Positions 9,524 through 18,361 are shown, counted from the first letter of the stretch. The stretch is DNA of 64,000 nucleotides from Pedobacter nyackensis (GCF_900176505.1 NZ_FWYB01000017.1:86083-150082); one strand, 5' to 3'. Notes: generated from the sequence alone by a model not told the origin. Program-made: numbers and translations.

Positions 9524-10729
9524 ATGAGCAGATTATTGTTAACGATTGCTTCCGTTTTTATAATGGGGCTAACGCATTGTAAGAAAGCTGATACCGCCGC
9601 TTCAGCTTTGGAGAAGGAAGGTTTATCCTCTAAAAACGGTGAAGAAATGATGGGGATTTTGTCGACAACGACATTTAATGTCACGCCTGCTACCGCTTTA
9701 AACAGTACATTCTGGAACAATGTAAAGACGGCACTGACTACCGGTCCCGTAGATGTTATTTTTGCGGATGGGAATTACCCCCAGTCTGCCACGCTTACAC
9801 TAAGTAATATTGGTGACAGTACTAACCTGCTTACACTTAAGACGGCTGTGACTGAGGGTGGGGCGGTTTTTTCAGGTGCAATATCCAACCTGATGTATTT
9901 AAATACCTGTAAAAACATAAAGCTATTGCGTTTGAAGTTTACTGGAGGCGCTACAGGTTATGGCCTGCGCATTTCGAACAGTCAGGATGTGACCGTTGAA
10001 AAGTGCTTTTTTGTAGACCTCCCGGACGTGGGATATGGTGCGCTTGGGGTACATTATCCGCTTACCAACCGCGTTGTGGTTAAATACTGCACATTTGAAA
10101 ACGTTGGTTACGATTCTCATGCGCACATGATTTATGGGGCGTATGGCATACAGCGCTTAAGCGTGGTAGCCAATACTTTTAAAAATTGTTCGGGTGCTTT
10201 TGTTCGTTTTCGGGGCGACCTGTCTGATAAAGGAGTGGTGTATGACAATGATTTTATTTCTACCGGAACTTATTTAACCGGTTTGAACCCTGTATTTATC
10301 GAAATACCGGTTTTCAATGATGTGAATCCAGGTGATGAAAAAATGGGCACGAACTTTATGATTACCAAAAACAGTTTTAGCTATGGCACCGTCGGCAACC
10401 AGACAACCCGGTTTAATGTCGTGTTTCATAGCAGCGGTTATAATCCTCCGGGCCGGAACTACCTGATCAGTACTGCGGATGGGGCATTATTGTCCACCGG
10501 TACGGTCCTTCAGAAAAGGACTGTAATGTCGGGACAGCTGGGACTTGATGGTGATTCAATCCGTTTTGGCGGGAATACGAATACCAATGTGCAGTACAAT
10601 GTGGTTTACCGCTGCTGGAATGCATACGGATCAGCAGGGCCCTGGACAGGTGTAGCCAGTATTGGTACGGCTGTAAATTCATCCGGACTGGCTACTACCG
10701 AAGCAGATGCCATTGGTTACTATCCTTAA
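9524..10729 (+). CDS. Right-handed beta-helix lipoprotein, function unknown
   Basis: The protein has 401 residues with a lipoprotein signal (FIMGLTHCKK, Cys-19). The mature region starts with a strand-rich stretch (VDVIFADGNYP), then successive short strands typical of a parallel beta-helix: NIKLLRLKFTGG, DVTVEKCFFVDL, RVVVKYCTFENV, RLSVVANTFKNC and GVVYDNDFI. The fold is shared by PL6 lyases, GH28 enzymes and non-catalytic glycan-binding proteins. I see no clear catalytic signature, so no enzyme activity is assigned. It is the last gene before a strong terminator hairpin, 29 bp after the GH26 gene, so it probably belongs to the susCD transcript. Confidence 0.7.
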   Translation: MSRLLLTIASVFIMGLTHCKKADTAASALEKEGLSSKNGEEMMGILSTTTFNVTPATALNSTFWNNVKTALTTGPVDVIFADGNYPQSATLTLSNIGDSTNLLTLKTAVTEGGAVFSGAISNLMYLNTCKNIKLLRLKFTGGATGYGLRISNSQDVTVEKCFFVDLPDVGYGALGVHYPLTNRVVVKYCTFENVGYDSHAHMIYGAYGIQRLSVVANTFKNCSGAFVRFRGDLSDKGVVYDNDFISTGTYLTGLNPVFIEIPVFNDVNPGDEKMGTNFMITKNSFSYGTVGNQTTRFNVVFHSSGYNPPGRNYLISTADGALLSTGTVLQKRTVMSGQLGLDGDSIRFGGNTNTNVQYNVVYRCWNAYGSAGPWTGVASIGTAVNSSGLATTEADAIGYYP

Positions 10730-10740
10730 CAGTTCAAGTA

Positions 10741-10773
10741 TTTTAGGTGTACCTCAGGGAGGGGCACCTAAAA
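10741..10773. terminator. Terminator hairpin after the susCD-GH26 block
   Basis: TTTTAGGTG (10741-10749) pairs with CACCTAAAA (10765-10773), and an inner CCTC/GAGG stem closes the loop. An AT-rich tail follows. It separates the uptake genes from the oxidoreductase block. Confidence 0.75.
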
Positions 10774-10777
10774 TAAA

Positions 10778-10809
10778 TTTGTTTATTAAATTTTTAGTGT
10801 GTAATTTCG
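10778..10809 (+). promoter_or_regulatory. Bacteroidota-type promoter before the oxidoreductase block
   Basis: TTTG at 10778-10781, 20 nt, then TAATTTCG at 10802-10809, close to the consensus TTTG-N19-TAnnTTTG. The -7 element runs straight into the palindromic site at 10809-10820. Confidence 0.5.
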
Positions 10810-10820
10810 GGTACGTACAC
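10809..10820. promoter_or_regulatory. Candidate LacI-family operator, copy 1
   Basis: GGGTACGTACAC is a near-perfect palindrome centred on CpG, as expected for LacI-family operators. The identical 12-mer recurs at 16187-16198, in the same register to a TAATT(T)CG promoter element. The site would cover the -7/+1 region, which fits repression by the LacI-type protein at 18362-19429. Confidence 0.6.
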
Positions 10821-10924
10821 AATTTACCTCAGGATAGTAAAAATAAACACATTGAAACCTTTGTTTGCTTTCACAAGGTTAGGTTAAAAACAAAATTGTA
10901 AGTTTAATTTCTAGTAAAAAACAT

Positions 10925-11941
10925 ATGAGTAATTACAACCGAAGGAATTTTATAAGAATGGCCGCACTGGCAGGTGCCGGGCTAGGTCTATCAGGTAGTA
11001 TCAGTCCGCTGTATGGCAAGTCAGTCCGTATGGCAGGGAAAAAAGTCGGCATCATTGGCCTTGATACTTCACATGCCGTAGCTTTTACCAAAACGCTAAA
11101 TGCTGCGGATGCAGCAGCAGTGTACGGAGGCTATAAAGTGGTGGCGGCTTATCCAAAGGGGAGTAACGACATACAAAGCAGCGTAGAAAGAATACCCGGA
11201 TATATTGAGGAAGTAAAGAAGCTGGGTGTTGAAATTGTGGGCTCTATAGCCGATTTGTTAAAAAAAGTGGACTTTGTTTTTCTGGAGACCAATGATGGAC
11301 GTTTGCATCTTGAGCAAGCCCTTCAGGTACTAAAGGCACGTAAACCTATGTTTATTGATAAGCCCATTGCAGCTTCGCTTGCTGGTGCTGAAGCTATTTT
11401 CGCTGCGGCTAAAAAATACAATACGCCAGTGTTCTCTTCTTCTTCACTGAGATATATAGATGGTATTTCGGATGTTGCCGAAGGGAAAATTGGTAAGGTG
11501 TTAGGAGCGGAGACATTTAGTCCGGCTAAATATGAAAAGACCCATCCTGATTTGTTTTGGTATGGTATACATGGGGTAGAAATGTTGTTCGCGGTGATGG
11601 GTACAGGATGTAAAACGGTAACGCGAATACATACGCCGGATACCGATGTGGTTGTTGGCGTTTGGGATGATGGTAGGGTAGGGACTTTCAGAGGAACGCG
11701 TACTGGTAAGAGCGATTATGGTGGGCGAATTTTTGGTGAGAAAAGCAATATTACGCTAGGTACGTTTAAAGGGTACAATCCACTCCTTGAACAGATTATT
11801 AAATTCTTCGAAACAGGGAAAGTTCCTGTACAACCTGAAGAAACTTTAGAAATAGCAGCTTTTATGGAAGCGGCAGATGCCAGTAAAGCCAAAGGTGGAT
11901 CCCCGGTAGCGATGGCGAAAATTATAAATAAAGCCAAATAG
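10925..11941 (+). CDS. Tat-exported Gfo/Idh/MocA-family oxidoreductase
   Basis: The protein has 338 residues. The N-terminus NRRNFIRMAALAGAGLGLSG is a twin-arginine signal, so the enzyme should act folded in the periplasm. A Rossmann segment KKVGIIGLDTSHAVAFTKTL follows, and FIDKPIAASLAGAEAIF carries the conserved DKP (usually EKP) lysine of the family. The C-terminal half is the alpha/beta substrate domain, somewhat short. Family members oxidise or reduce sugars and inositols with tightly bound NAD(P). Its leader of about 105 nt contains the predicted promoter and LacI-type operator. It is first in a run with two further oxidoreductases, a transporter and sugar-6-phosphate enzymes, so it probably modifies a glycan-derived sugar before uptake. 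Confidence 0.85.
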   Translation: MSNYNRRNFIRMAALAGAGLGLSGSISPLYGKSVRMAGKKVGIIGLDTSHAVAFTKTLNAADAAAVYGGYKVVAAYPKGSNDIQSSVERIPGYIEEVKKLGVEIVGSIADLLKKVDFVFLETNDGRLHLEQALQVLKARKPMFIDKPIAASLAGAEAIFAAAKKYNTPVFSSSSLRYIDGISDVAEGKIGKVLGAETFSPAKYEKTHPDLFWYGIHGVEMLFAVMGTGCKTVTRIHTPDTDVVVGVWDDGRVGTFRGTRTGKSDYGGRIFGEKSNITLGTFKGYNPLLEQIIKFFETGKVPVQPEETLEIAAFMEAADASKAKGGSPVAMAKIINKAK

Positions 11942-12015
11942 CCAATAGCTCTTTGTAATTGGCAATAACAAGAATCAATTTTAAGCTGAATAAACCAAAT
12001 AATAAACCAGGAACC

Positions 12016-13371
12016 ATGAATGAACTAAACGATAAAACCCGCAGACATTTTATAAAGAACGCCGTTACCGGTGTAGCCGCATTATCACTCGGAGGTATAC
12101 TTCCAGGCTTTAGTGCAAAAAGCTATGGTAATATTATGGGGGCGAATGATAAGATCAGAGTAGCTATGATGGGCGTAAATGCGCGTGGTTTGGCACTTGC
12201 GAACAACTTTTGTATACAACCCAATTGTGAAATAACCTATATATGCGATGTAGATAGCCGTGCAGCGGATAAATGCATCGGACAGGTTGAAAAGAGTCAA
12301 AATAAAAGACCAAAAGCTCAACCTGATTTCAGGAAAGCTTTAGAATATAAGGATGTTGACGCGTTGGTGGTTGCCGCTCCAGATCACTGGCATGCACCGG
12401 CAGCAATATTAGCTTCAAAAGCAGGCAAACATGTGTATCTAGAAAAACCGTGTAGCCATAATCCTAATGAAGGAGAAATTCTTTTGGCTGCAGCTAATAA
12501 GTATAAAAATGTAATCCAGATGGGTAATCAGCGTCGTTCATGGCCAAATATTGTGGCAGGGATAAATGAATTACACGCGGGTGTAATTGGCAGACCATAT
12601 TTTGCCAAAACATGGTATACCAATAATCGCCCTTCAATAGGAATAGGAAAAGAAACTGCGGTGCCATCATGGTTAAACTTCGATTTATGGCAAGGACCTG
12701 CTCCTCGTATGGCCTATAAAGATAATATCCTGCATTACAACTGGCATTGGTTCTGGAACTGGGGAACCGGAGAGGCATTAAACAATGGTACACATATGGT
12801 TGACATTGCAAGATGGGGACTTGGAGTTGATTATCCAACAAAAGTAACTTCAGCGGGTGGTCGTTATAGGTATAGTGACGACTGGCAAACGCCTGATACT
12901 CAGGTGATCTCACTTGAGTTTGGTAACAAAGCTTCCATCACCTGGGAAGGCAGGAGCTGTAACAGCCGTACCATTGAGGGCGCTAGTGTTGGGGTGATCT
13001 TTTATGCTGAAAAAGGCTCTATGCAGATTGACGGTTCAAATGGCTATAAGATATATGATCTGAACAATAAATTGGTTAAAGAAGTTAAAAATGATACGAA
13101 TGTCGATGCGAGAAGTTTAACTAATCCTTCGCAGGCCTTGGATGCATTGCACATCAATAATTTTTTCGATGCCATCAGAAAGGGAACACGTTTAAATTCT
13201 GATATCTTAAGCGGTCACCAGAGTACATTATTAGTGCAACTAGGCAACATTGCGCAACGTACTGGGACGACACTTGATATCGATCCTAAAAACGGACATA
13301 TCCTCAACAATAAAGAAGCGATGCAATATTGGAAAAGAACTTATCAAAAAGGTTGGGAACCTACAGTATAA
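12016..13371 (+). CDS. Tat-exported Gfo/Idh/MocA-family oxidoreductase (long, Bacteroidota type)
   Basis: The protein has 451 residues from the ATG at 12016; the frame is open further upstream, but only a TTG start precedes and it would ruin the signal. The N-terminus KTRRHFIKNAVTGVAALSLGG is a Tat signal. The Rossmann domain begins at KIRVAMMGVNARGLALANNF, the cofactor/catalytic motif is VYLEKPCSHNPNEG, and WHWFWNWGTGEALNNGTHMVDIARWGLG is the block typical of the long secreted members in this phylum, with its His near the active site. Start is 75 bp after the previous gene. With the first and third oxidoreductases it forms an unusual set of three redox enzymes in one catabolic block. Confidence 0.87.
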   Translation: MNELNDKTRRHFIKNAVTGVAALSLGGILPGFSAKSYGNIMGANDKIRVAMMGVNARGLALANNFCIQPNCEITYICDVDSRAADKCIGQVEKSQNKRPKAQPDFRKALEYKDVDALVVAAPDHWHAPAAILASKAGKHVYLEKPCSHNPNEGEILLAAANKYKNVIQMGNQRRSWPNIVAGINELHAGVIGRPYFAKTWYTNNRPSIGIGKETAVPSWLNFDLWQGPAPRMAYKDNILHYNWHWFWNWGTGEALNNGTHMVDIARWGLGVDYPTKVTSAGGRYRYSDDWQTPDTQVISLEFGNKASITWEGRSCNSRTIEGASVGVIFYAEKGSMQIDGSNGYKIYDLNNKLVKEVKNDTNVDARSLTNPSQALDALHINNFFDAIRKGTRLNSDILSGHQSTLLVQLGNIAQRTGTTLDIDPKNGHILNNKEAMQYWKRTYQKGWEPTV

Positions 13372-13380
13372 ACTTGCTCC

Positions 13381-14715
13381 ATGGAAAAAAATAACATTGC
13401 TTCGGTAGAGGTAAGCTCGTTAAGTAAGCGGGATACCATCTTATCCATCCTTATCATAGGATTATTGTTCTTTATTTTTGGCTTTGTAAGTTGGGTTAAT
13501 GCCATTCTGATCCCTTACTTTAAGATTGCCTGTGAGCTGAATAATTTTCAGTCCTACCTGGTAGCTTTTGCCTTTTACATTTCGTATTTCGTCATGTCGG
13601 TTCCTTCGTCTTATCTGTTAAAATCTGTAGGCTTTAAAAAGGGGATGATGATTGGATTCTGGACTATGGCGATAGGGGCTTTTATTTTTGTGCCTGCAGC
13701 CTTCTCCCGTACCTATGAGATTTTCCTGCTGGGCTTGTTTACGCTTGGCTCCGGCCTTGCAATACTGCAAACTGCTGCCAATCCTTACATCACGGTATTA
13801 GGACCGCAGGATCGTGCAGCGCAGCGTATCAGCATCATGGGCATTTGTAATAAAGGTGCAGGCATACTAGCTCCATTGCTGTTCGCAGCTGTGATATTAA
13901 AGGCTACTGATGGCGAGCTGTTTAAACAGCTTCCTTTGATGGATGAGCTCGAAAAAAATGCAGCCCTTGATGAACTAATCAGGCGGGTGATTTTACCTTA
14001 TTCCTGTGTAGGAGCAGTGCTGTTAGGTTTAGGCTTATTCGTGCGTTTTTCTCCTCTCCCTGAAATCAATACTGAGCACGAAAGTGAAGACCTTGCGTTG
14101 GCCAATTCAGGCAAAAGCAGTATTTTCCAGTTCCCTCATTTAATTTTAGGTGCACTAGGTATTTTTCTACACGTAGGAACACAGGTTATTGCTATTGATA
14201 CCATCATCGGTTATGCCGGCTCTATGAATATCCATTTGCTTGAAGCTAAAGTGTTTCCATCTTATACCTTGTTTGTAACCATTTGTGGTTATTTGCTCGG
14301 GATTGCAACTATACCCAGATTCATTAGTCAGGCCAACGCGCTAAGGATATGCACTTTTTTGGGCGCAATTTTTACTTTGCTGATCATTTACGCAGAAGGT
14401 AAAGTTGACTTTTTAGGTCATACAACTGATATCTCCATTTGGTTTGTGGTGTTGCTCGGATTTGCCAATTCATTAGTGTGGGCAGGTATATGGCCATTGG
14501 CTCTGGATGGCCTTGGACGTTTTACCAAGGTGGGGGCCTCCTTAATGATTATGGGACTTTGCGGGAATGCAATTATGCCACTTTTCTATGGTTACTTTGC
14601 CGATTTGTTTGATTTAAGAACGGCTTACTGGGTGTTGTTTCCTTGTTATTTATACCTCATATTTTATGCGGTTCAGGGGCATAAACTAAGGAATTGGTCT
14701 TTAAAAACTATTTAA
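13381..14715 (+). CDS. MFS sugar:H+ symporter of the FucP / glucose-galactose family
   Basis: The protein has 444 residues with about 12 membrane helices and no signal peptide. The blocks SYLVAFAFYISYFVMSVPSSYLL, GLAILQTAANPYITVLG and RISIMGICNKGAGILAPLL are typical of the FucP group, which takes up fucose, glucose/galactose and, for NagP members, N-acetylglucosamine. It starts 9 bp after the preceding oxidoreductase, so it is cotranscribed. Its job is probably inner-membrane import of the monosaccharide produced or modified by the periplasmic enzymes. The nearby nagA-like gene makes a NagP-type role possible, but specificity cannot be read from the sequence. Confidence 0.87.
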   Translation: MEKNNIASVEVSSLSKRDTILSILIIGLLFFIFGFVSWVNAILIPYFKIACELNNFQSYLVAFAFYISYFVMSVPSSYLLKSVGFKKGMMIGFWTMAIGAFIFVPAAFSRTYEIFLLGLFTLGSGLAILQTAANPYITVLGPQDRAAQRISIMGICNKGAGILAPLLFAAVILKATDGELFKQLPLMDELEKNAALDELIRRVILPYSCVGAVLLGLGLFVRFSPLPEINTEHESEDLALANSGKSSIFQFPHLILGALGIFLHVGTQVIAIDTIIGYAGSMNIHLLEAKVFPSYTLFVTICGYLLGIATIPRFISQANALRICTFLGAIFTLLIIYAEGKVDFLGHTTDISIWFVVLLGFANSLVWAGIWPLALDGLGRFTKVGASLMIMGLCGNAIMPLFYGYFADLFDLRTAYWVLFPCYLYLIFYAVQGHKLRNWSLKTI

Positions 14716-14731
14716 AAACAAAATTATATCT

Positions 14732-16138
14732 ATGTTTTCAGCTCATCATTTTAAAAATTATAGTAGGCGAAATAAAACTTTTGTCGGACTTTGTTTGCTG
14801 TTTATGGTTGGCATAGGCTGCAAAAATGAAGGAAAAAAGACGACTGAATTTGAGGTTAAGCTAGTGACCCTGGATCCCGGTCATTTTCATGCAGCATTGG
14901 TGCAAAAGTCGATGTATAAGGAAATCAATCCGCTGGTGCATGTATACGCACCTGATGGAGCTGAACTTAATGCATATTTAAAGCTGATTGAAAAGTACAA
15001 TACCAGGGCAGAAGATCCTACAAAATGGCAGGAAGAAGTCTATAAGGGGGAAAACTATCTGCAAAAAATGCTCGACGAAAAGAAAGGAAATGTGGTGATG
15101 CTGGCCGGGAACAACCAAAAGAAAACGGAATACATCCGGAAGTCTGTAGATGCCGGTTTTAACGTGTTATCCGACAAGCCTATGGCGATTGATACTAAAG
15201 GATTTCAGGATCTGGAACAAGCTTTTGAGGTTGCCGACAAAAATAAAGTACTGTTGTATGATATCATGACCGAGCGCTATGAGATCACGAATATGCTACA
15301 AAAGGAACTTTCACTACAGCAGGACGTATTCGGTACTTTGGAAAAAGGTACAGTTGACCATCCGGCGATAACTAAAGAAAGTGTACATCATTTTTTTAAA
15401 TATGTTTCAGGATCCCCATTAATTCGTCCTCAATGGTATTTTGATGTTAATCAGGAGGGGAATGGACTAGTTGATGTGACCACGCATTTGGTAGACATGA
15501 TTCAATGGGAGTGTTTTTCAGATCAGCATATTGATTATAAAACGGATGTAAATATGTTATCGGCAAAACGCTGGGCAACGGCTATAACTCCATCTCAGTT
15601 TAAAAAAAGTACAGCTGCAGTAGTTTATCCAGCTTACCTTAAACCGGCAATTAAAGACAGCATTTTGAATGTATATTCAAATGGCGAAATGAATTATACG
15701 TTAAAAGGAGTTCATGCAAAGGTATCCGTAATATGGAATTTTGAGGCACCGGAAGGTACCGGTGATACCCATTATTCGGTTATGAGAGGCACAAAAGCTA
15801 GTTTAATCATTAAACAGGGCAAAGCACAACAGTATAAGCCTACCTTATACATTGAACCTCAAAAAACGGATCTGAAGGCTTACGAATCACTTTTGAAGAT
15901 TTGCCTGGGGAAAATTGCCAAAACCTATCCAGGATTAGAATTAAAAGCCAATAAAAATGGTTGGGAGGTAATTATTCCTGAAAAATATAAAGTTGGGCAT
16001 GAGGCTCATTTTGCTGAAGTAACTAAAAAGTATTTGGGTTTTTTAAAAGAAGGAAAACTTCCTGAATGGGAAAAAAAGGCACTGTTGAGTAAGTATTACA
16101 CAACAACAAAAGCATTGGAGCTGGCTTTGAAAAATTAA
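14732..16138 (+). CDS. Gfo/Idh/MocA-like lipoprotein with oxidoreductase C-terminal domain
   Basis: The protein has 468 residues with a lipoprotein-type N-terminus (hydrophobic stretch, then VGIGCKNEG, Cys near residue 30). The region EVKLVTLDPGHFHAALVQKSMY begins a Rossmann-like domain; VLSDKPMAID supplies the DKP motif; the large C-terminal part with NGLVDVTTHLVDMIQWE matches the Bacteroidota-specific C-terminal domain found in putative secreted oxidoreductases. It is 16 bp after the transporter. It is probably a membrane-anchored periplasmic member of the same redox pathway. The reaction is unknown. Confidence 0.8.
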   Translation: MFSAHHFKNYSRRNKTFVGLCLLFMVGIGCKNEGKKTTEFEVKLVTLDPGHFHAALVQKSMYKEINPLVHVYAPDGAELNAYLKLIEKYNTRAEDPTKWQEEVYKGENYLQKMLDEKKGNVVMLAGNNQKKTEYIRKSVDAGFNVLSDKPMAIDTKGFQDLEQAFEVADKNKVLLYDIMTERYEITNMLQKELSLQQDVFGTLEKGTVDHPAITKESVHHFFKYVSGSPLIRPQWYFDVNQEGNGLVDVTTHLVDMIQWECFSDQHIDYKTDVNMLSAKRWATAITPSQFKKSTAAVVYPAYLKPAIKDSILNVYSNGEMNYTLKGVHAKVSVIWNFEAPEGTGDTHYSVMRGTKASLIIKQGKAQQYKPTLYIEPQKTDLKAYESLLKICLGKIAKTYPGLELKANKNGWEVIIPEKYKVGHEAHFAEVTKKYLGFLKEGKLPEWEKKALLSKYYTTTKALELALKN

Positions 16139-16156
16139 AATAGCTCCAGATTTGAG

Positions 16157-16188
16157 TTTAACGTAACCTTCGTTACAAAATAATTCGG
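16157..16188 (+). promoter_or_regulatory. Predicted promoter before nagA-like gene
   Basis: TTTA at 16157-16160, 20 nt, then TAATTCGG at 16181-16188: a weak match to the Bacteroidota consensus, but with the same geometry as the promoter at 10778. A short inverted repeat GTAAC-CTTC-GTTAC lies inside the spacer at 16162-16175. Confidence 0.4.
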
Positions 16189-16198
16189 GTACGTACAC
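16187..16198. promoter_or_regulatory. Candidate LacI-family operator, copy 2
   Basis: A second copy of GGGTACGTACAC, 51 bp before the nagA-like start. With the shared upstream bases (TAATT, then CGGGTACGTACAC) it matches the copy at 10809-10820 over about 18 bp with one base inserted or lost. This splits the block into two coregulated transcripts. Confidence 0.6.
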
Positions 16199-16249
16199 TG
16201 ATTGTAATTATTAACGTTTTTTATTGAAAATCTGCCTTGAAATCGCATT

Positions 16250-17476
16250 ATGAGTGACAAAAAAATAAAAATATATAACGGGAACATCATAACACCGTAT
16301 CGTATCATAAAAAATGGGACGGTTGTTATTGCCAATGGATTGATAACTGGCGTTATGGAGGGGAATGCTGAGGTAGCCGATGCAATCGAAATAGATGCAA
16401 AGGGAAAATATATAGCTCCGGGTTTTATCGATATGCATATCCATGGTGGAGGGGGATATGATTTCATGGATGGGAATGTGAATTCCTTTCTTAAAATTGC
16501 CGAAACCCATGTTAAATATGGTACTACGGCAATGTGTCCGACTACCTTAACCAGTGAACTCAGCAATTTGCTCGAAACACTGGAGCATTATGAACAGGCA
16601 AATAAGTTAAATACAACCGGTAGCCAGTTTCTGGGAATGCACCTCGAAGGACCATATTTCTCTAAAAATCAAAGCGGTGCACAAGACCCAAGGTTTATGC
16701 GCGATCCGGATCCTATAGAGTATAAAAAAGTACTGTATCATTCACATGCTATCAGGAGATGGAGTGCCGCACCAGAATTAAAAGGAGCGCTGGAATTTGG
16801 AAGGTATTTAAAGTCGTTAGGAGTTATTGCTGCAATAGCGCATACTGATGCCATATATGAAGAGGTTTTGGAAGCTTTTGAAAGCGGATACACACTGGCA
16901 ACTCATTTTTATTCAGCCATGTCTGGTGTAAGTCGTAGAAATGCTTTTCGGTACGCCGGAGCAATAGAAGCTGGCTATTTGATTGATGAAATGGATGTCG
17001 AGATTATTGCTGATGGTATACACCTTCCTCCTCCTTTATTAAAGTTGGTATATAAGATTAAAGGTGCCTCCCGAACAGCTTTGATCACTGATGCAATGCG
17101 GGCTACCGGAATGCCTCCTGGTAAAAGTATTTTAGGAAATATCCACGACGGTCTGGAAGTCATTGTTGAAGATGGGGTGGCCAAACTCATGGATCGTAGT
17201 GCTTTTGCAGGTAGCGTAGCAACGGCCGACAGGTTGGTCAGAACCATGATTAAAGATGCCGATGTACCTATGATGGAAGCTATCCAGATGATCACTTCAA
17301 CACCTGCAAGGATTCTAGGTGTTTCCAATACAAAAGGATCTATTGTTGAAGGTAAAGATGCGGACCTGGTGCTCTTCGATTCGGACATCAATATTAGTAT
17401 GACGATCATACAAGGAGTAGTGGTTTACAACGCAGATAATGAGTTGCAGAAGAATTCATTGGAAATTACAGTATAA
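16250..17476 (+). CDS. nagA: N-acetylglucosamine-6-phosphate deacetylase-like amidohydrolase
   Basis: The protein has 408 residues, cytoplasmic, of the NagA branch of the amidohydrolase superfamily. Visible motifs: GFIDMHIHGGGG (metal-binding HxH), HLEGPYF (metal Glu), IAHTDA and THFYSAMSG (metal His pair; the second is usually HLFNAM), ADGIHLP, and LITDAMRATGMP with the catalytic Asp. All catalytic positions are kept, but the substrate loops differ from standard NagA. The usual reaction is deacetylation of GlcNAc-6-phosphate to glucosamine-6-phosphate. It has its own predicted promoter and operator and is followed 6 bp later by a divergent NagB-like gene. No sugar kinase is nearby. The true substrate may be a related N-acyl sugar phosphate. 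Confidence 0.85.
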   Translation: MSDKKIKIYNGNIITPYRIIKNGTVVIANGLITGVMEGNAEVADAIEIDAKGKYIAPGFIDMHIHGGGGYDFMDGNVNSFLKIAETHVKYGTTAMCPTTLTSELSNLLETLEHYEQANKLNTTGSQFLGMHLEGPYFSKNQSGAQDPRFMRDPDPIEYKKVLYHSHAIRRWSAAPELKGALEFGRYLKSLGVIAAIAHTDAIYEEVLEAFESGYTLATHFYSAMSGVSRRNAFRYAGAIEAGYLIDEMDVEIIADGIHLPPPLLKLVYKIKGASRTALITDAMRATGMPPGKSILGNIHDGLEVIVEDGVAKLMDRSAFAGSVATADRLVRTMIKDADVPMMEAIQMITSTPARILGVSNTKGSIVEGKDADLVLFDSDINISMTIIQGVVVYNADNELQKNSLEITV

Positions 17477-17482
17477 ACTTAA

Positions 17483-18244
17483 ATGATGATAAAAGAGATA
17501 ACAAAAGATAATCTAAAAATACAGGTACTGGAAGATAGAAAATTATTAGGCGCGTTAGCAGCTGAGGCTGTTTACAAACAAATATTGTCCCTGCTGGAGG
17601 AAGAGCCTTATATTAATATCATATTTGCCGCAGCCCCCTCACAAAATGAGTTCTTGAGTTCATTGATGGAGAAACATATCGATTGGTCGCGGATCAATGC
17701 TTTTCATATGGATGAGTATATAGGTCTTGATGGAAATGCACCACAAGGTTTTGGAAATTTTCTGAAATCCAGACTTTTTAATCAGGTGAATTTCCGTTCG
17801 GTTAATTACATCAATGGAAATGCTGCAGATGCAAAAGTTGAATGTATTCGCTACGAAGTTTTATTAAAGGAATTCCCTCCGCATATTGTTTGTATGGGCA
17901 TTGGAGAAAATACCCATATTGCTTTTAATGATCCACATGTAGCCAATTTTAAAGATGAAATGTTGGTTAAAGTGGTAGATCTTGATCTGGAATGCCGGCA
18001 GCAACAAGTAAATGATGGATGTTTTTTATCAATAGACGAAGTGCCGGAATTTGCAATAACTTTAACCATTCCCACCTTGTTTTCCGCTAAATATTTATTC
18101 TGCATGGTTCCTGGGGAGAAAAAAGCTCAGGCAGTTCATCATACTGTTATACAGGATATTAATGAGAAATATCCATCTACCATTCTACGTAAACATCAAA
18201 ATGCGCGCATGTTTACGGATACACAAAGTGGAATCTTCCTTTAG
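17483..18244 (+). CDS. Divergent NagB/RpiA-fold isomerase-deaminase
   Basis: The protein has 253 residues, near normal length for glucosamine-6-phosphate deaminase. It keeps HMDEYIGL (Asp-77, matching the catalytic Asp-72 of E. coli NagB) and His-145. It differs elsewhere: the loop GIGxDGHIAFNEP of NagB reads GIGENTHIAFNDP here, so the positions of E. coli Asp-141 and Glu-148 are Asn-143 and Asp-150, and the usual phosphate loop (TGxTP type) reads FAAAPSQNEF. The gene follows nagA by 6 bp. It probably catalyses an aldose/ketose isomerisation, with or without deamination, on a sugar phosphate other than plain GlcN-6-P. Family membership is certain; the NagB function is doubtful. Confidence 0.75.
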   Translation: MMIKEITKDNLKIQVLEDRKLLGALAAEAVYKQILSLLEEEPYINIIFAAAPSQNEFLSSLMEKHIDWSRINAFHMDEYIGLDGNAPQGFGNFLKSRLFNQVNFRSVNYINGNAADAKVECIRYEVLLKEFPPHIVCMGIGENTHIAFNDPHVANFKDEMLVKVVDLDLECRQQQVNDGCFLSIDEVPEFAITLTIPTLFSAKYLFCMVPGEKKAQAVHHTVIQDINEKYPSTILRKHQNARMFTDTQSGIFL

Positions 18245-18267
18245 TCGTTAAATAATTAATTATAAAG

Positions 18268-18306
18268 TGCTTAAATAAAAATAACTTTGTTTTTTTTATT
18301 TAAGCA
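18268..18306. terminator. AT-rich hairpin between nagB-like and lacI-like genes
   Basis: TGCTTAAATAAAAA at 18268-18281 pairs with its complement at 18293-18306 around an 11-nt loop; a T-run lies inside the right arm. A probable terminator or attenuator that partly separates the regulator gene from the nagA transcript. Confidence 0.55.
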
Positions 18307-18361
18307 TTTATTTTATTAGATAAAATATTGCAAATTTATAACGACAAGATTACCTCATAAA

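Noticed and set aside
11959..12015. Longer start (TTG) for the second oxidoreductase
   Set aside because: The extension would put 19 residues before the Tat signal; the ATG at 12016 gives a normal one.
12494..12913. Long minus-strand frame opposite the second oxidoreductase
   Set aside because: Low-complexity shadow with no domain; the plus strand codes for a full Gfo/Idh/MocA protein.
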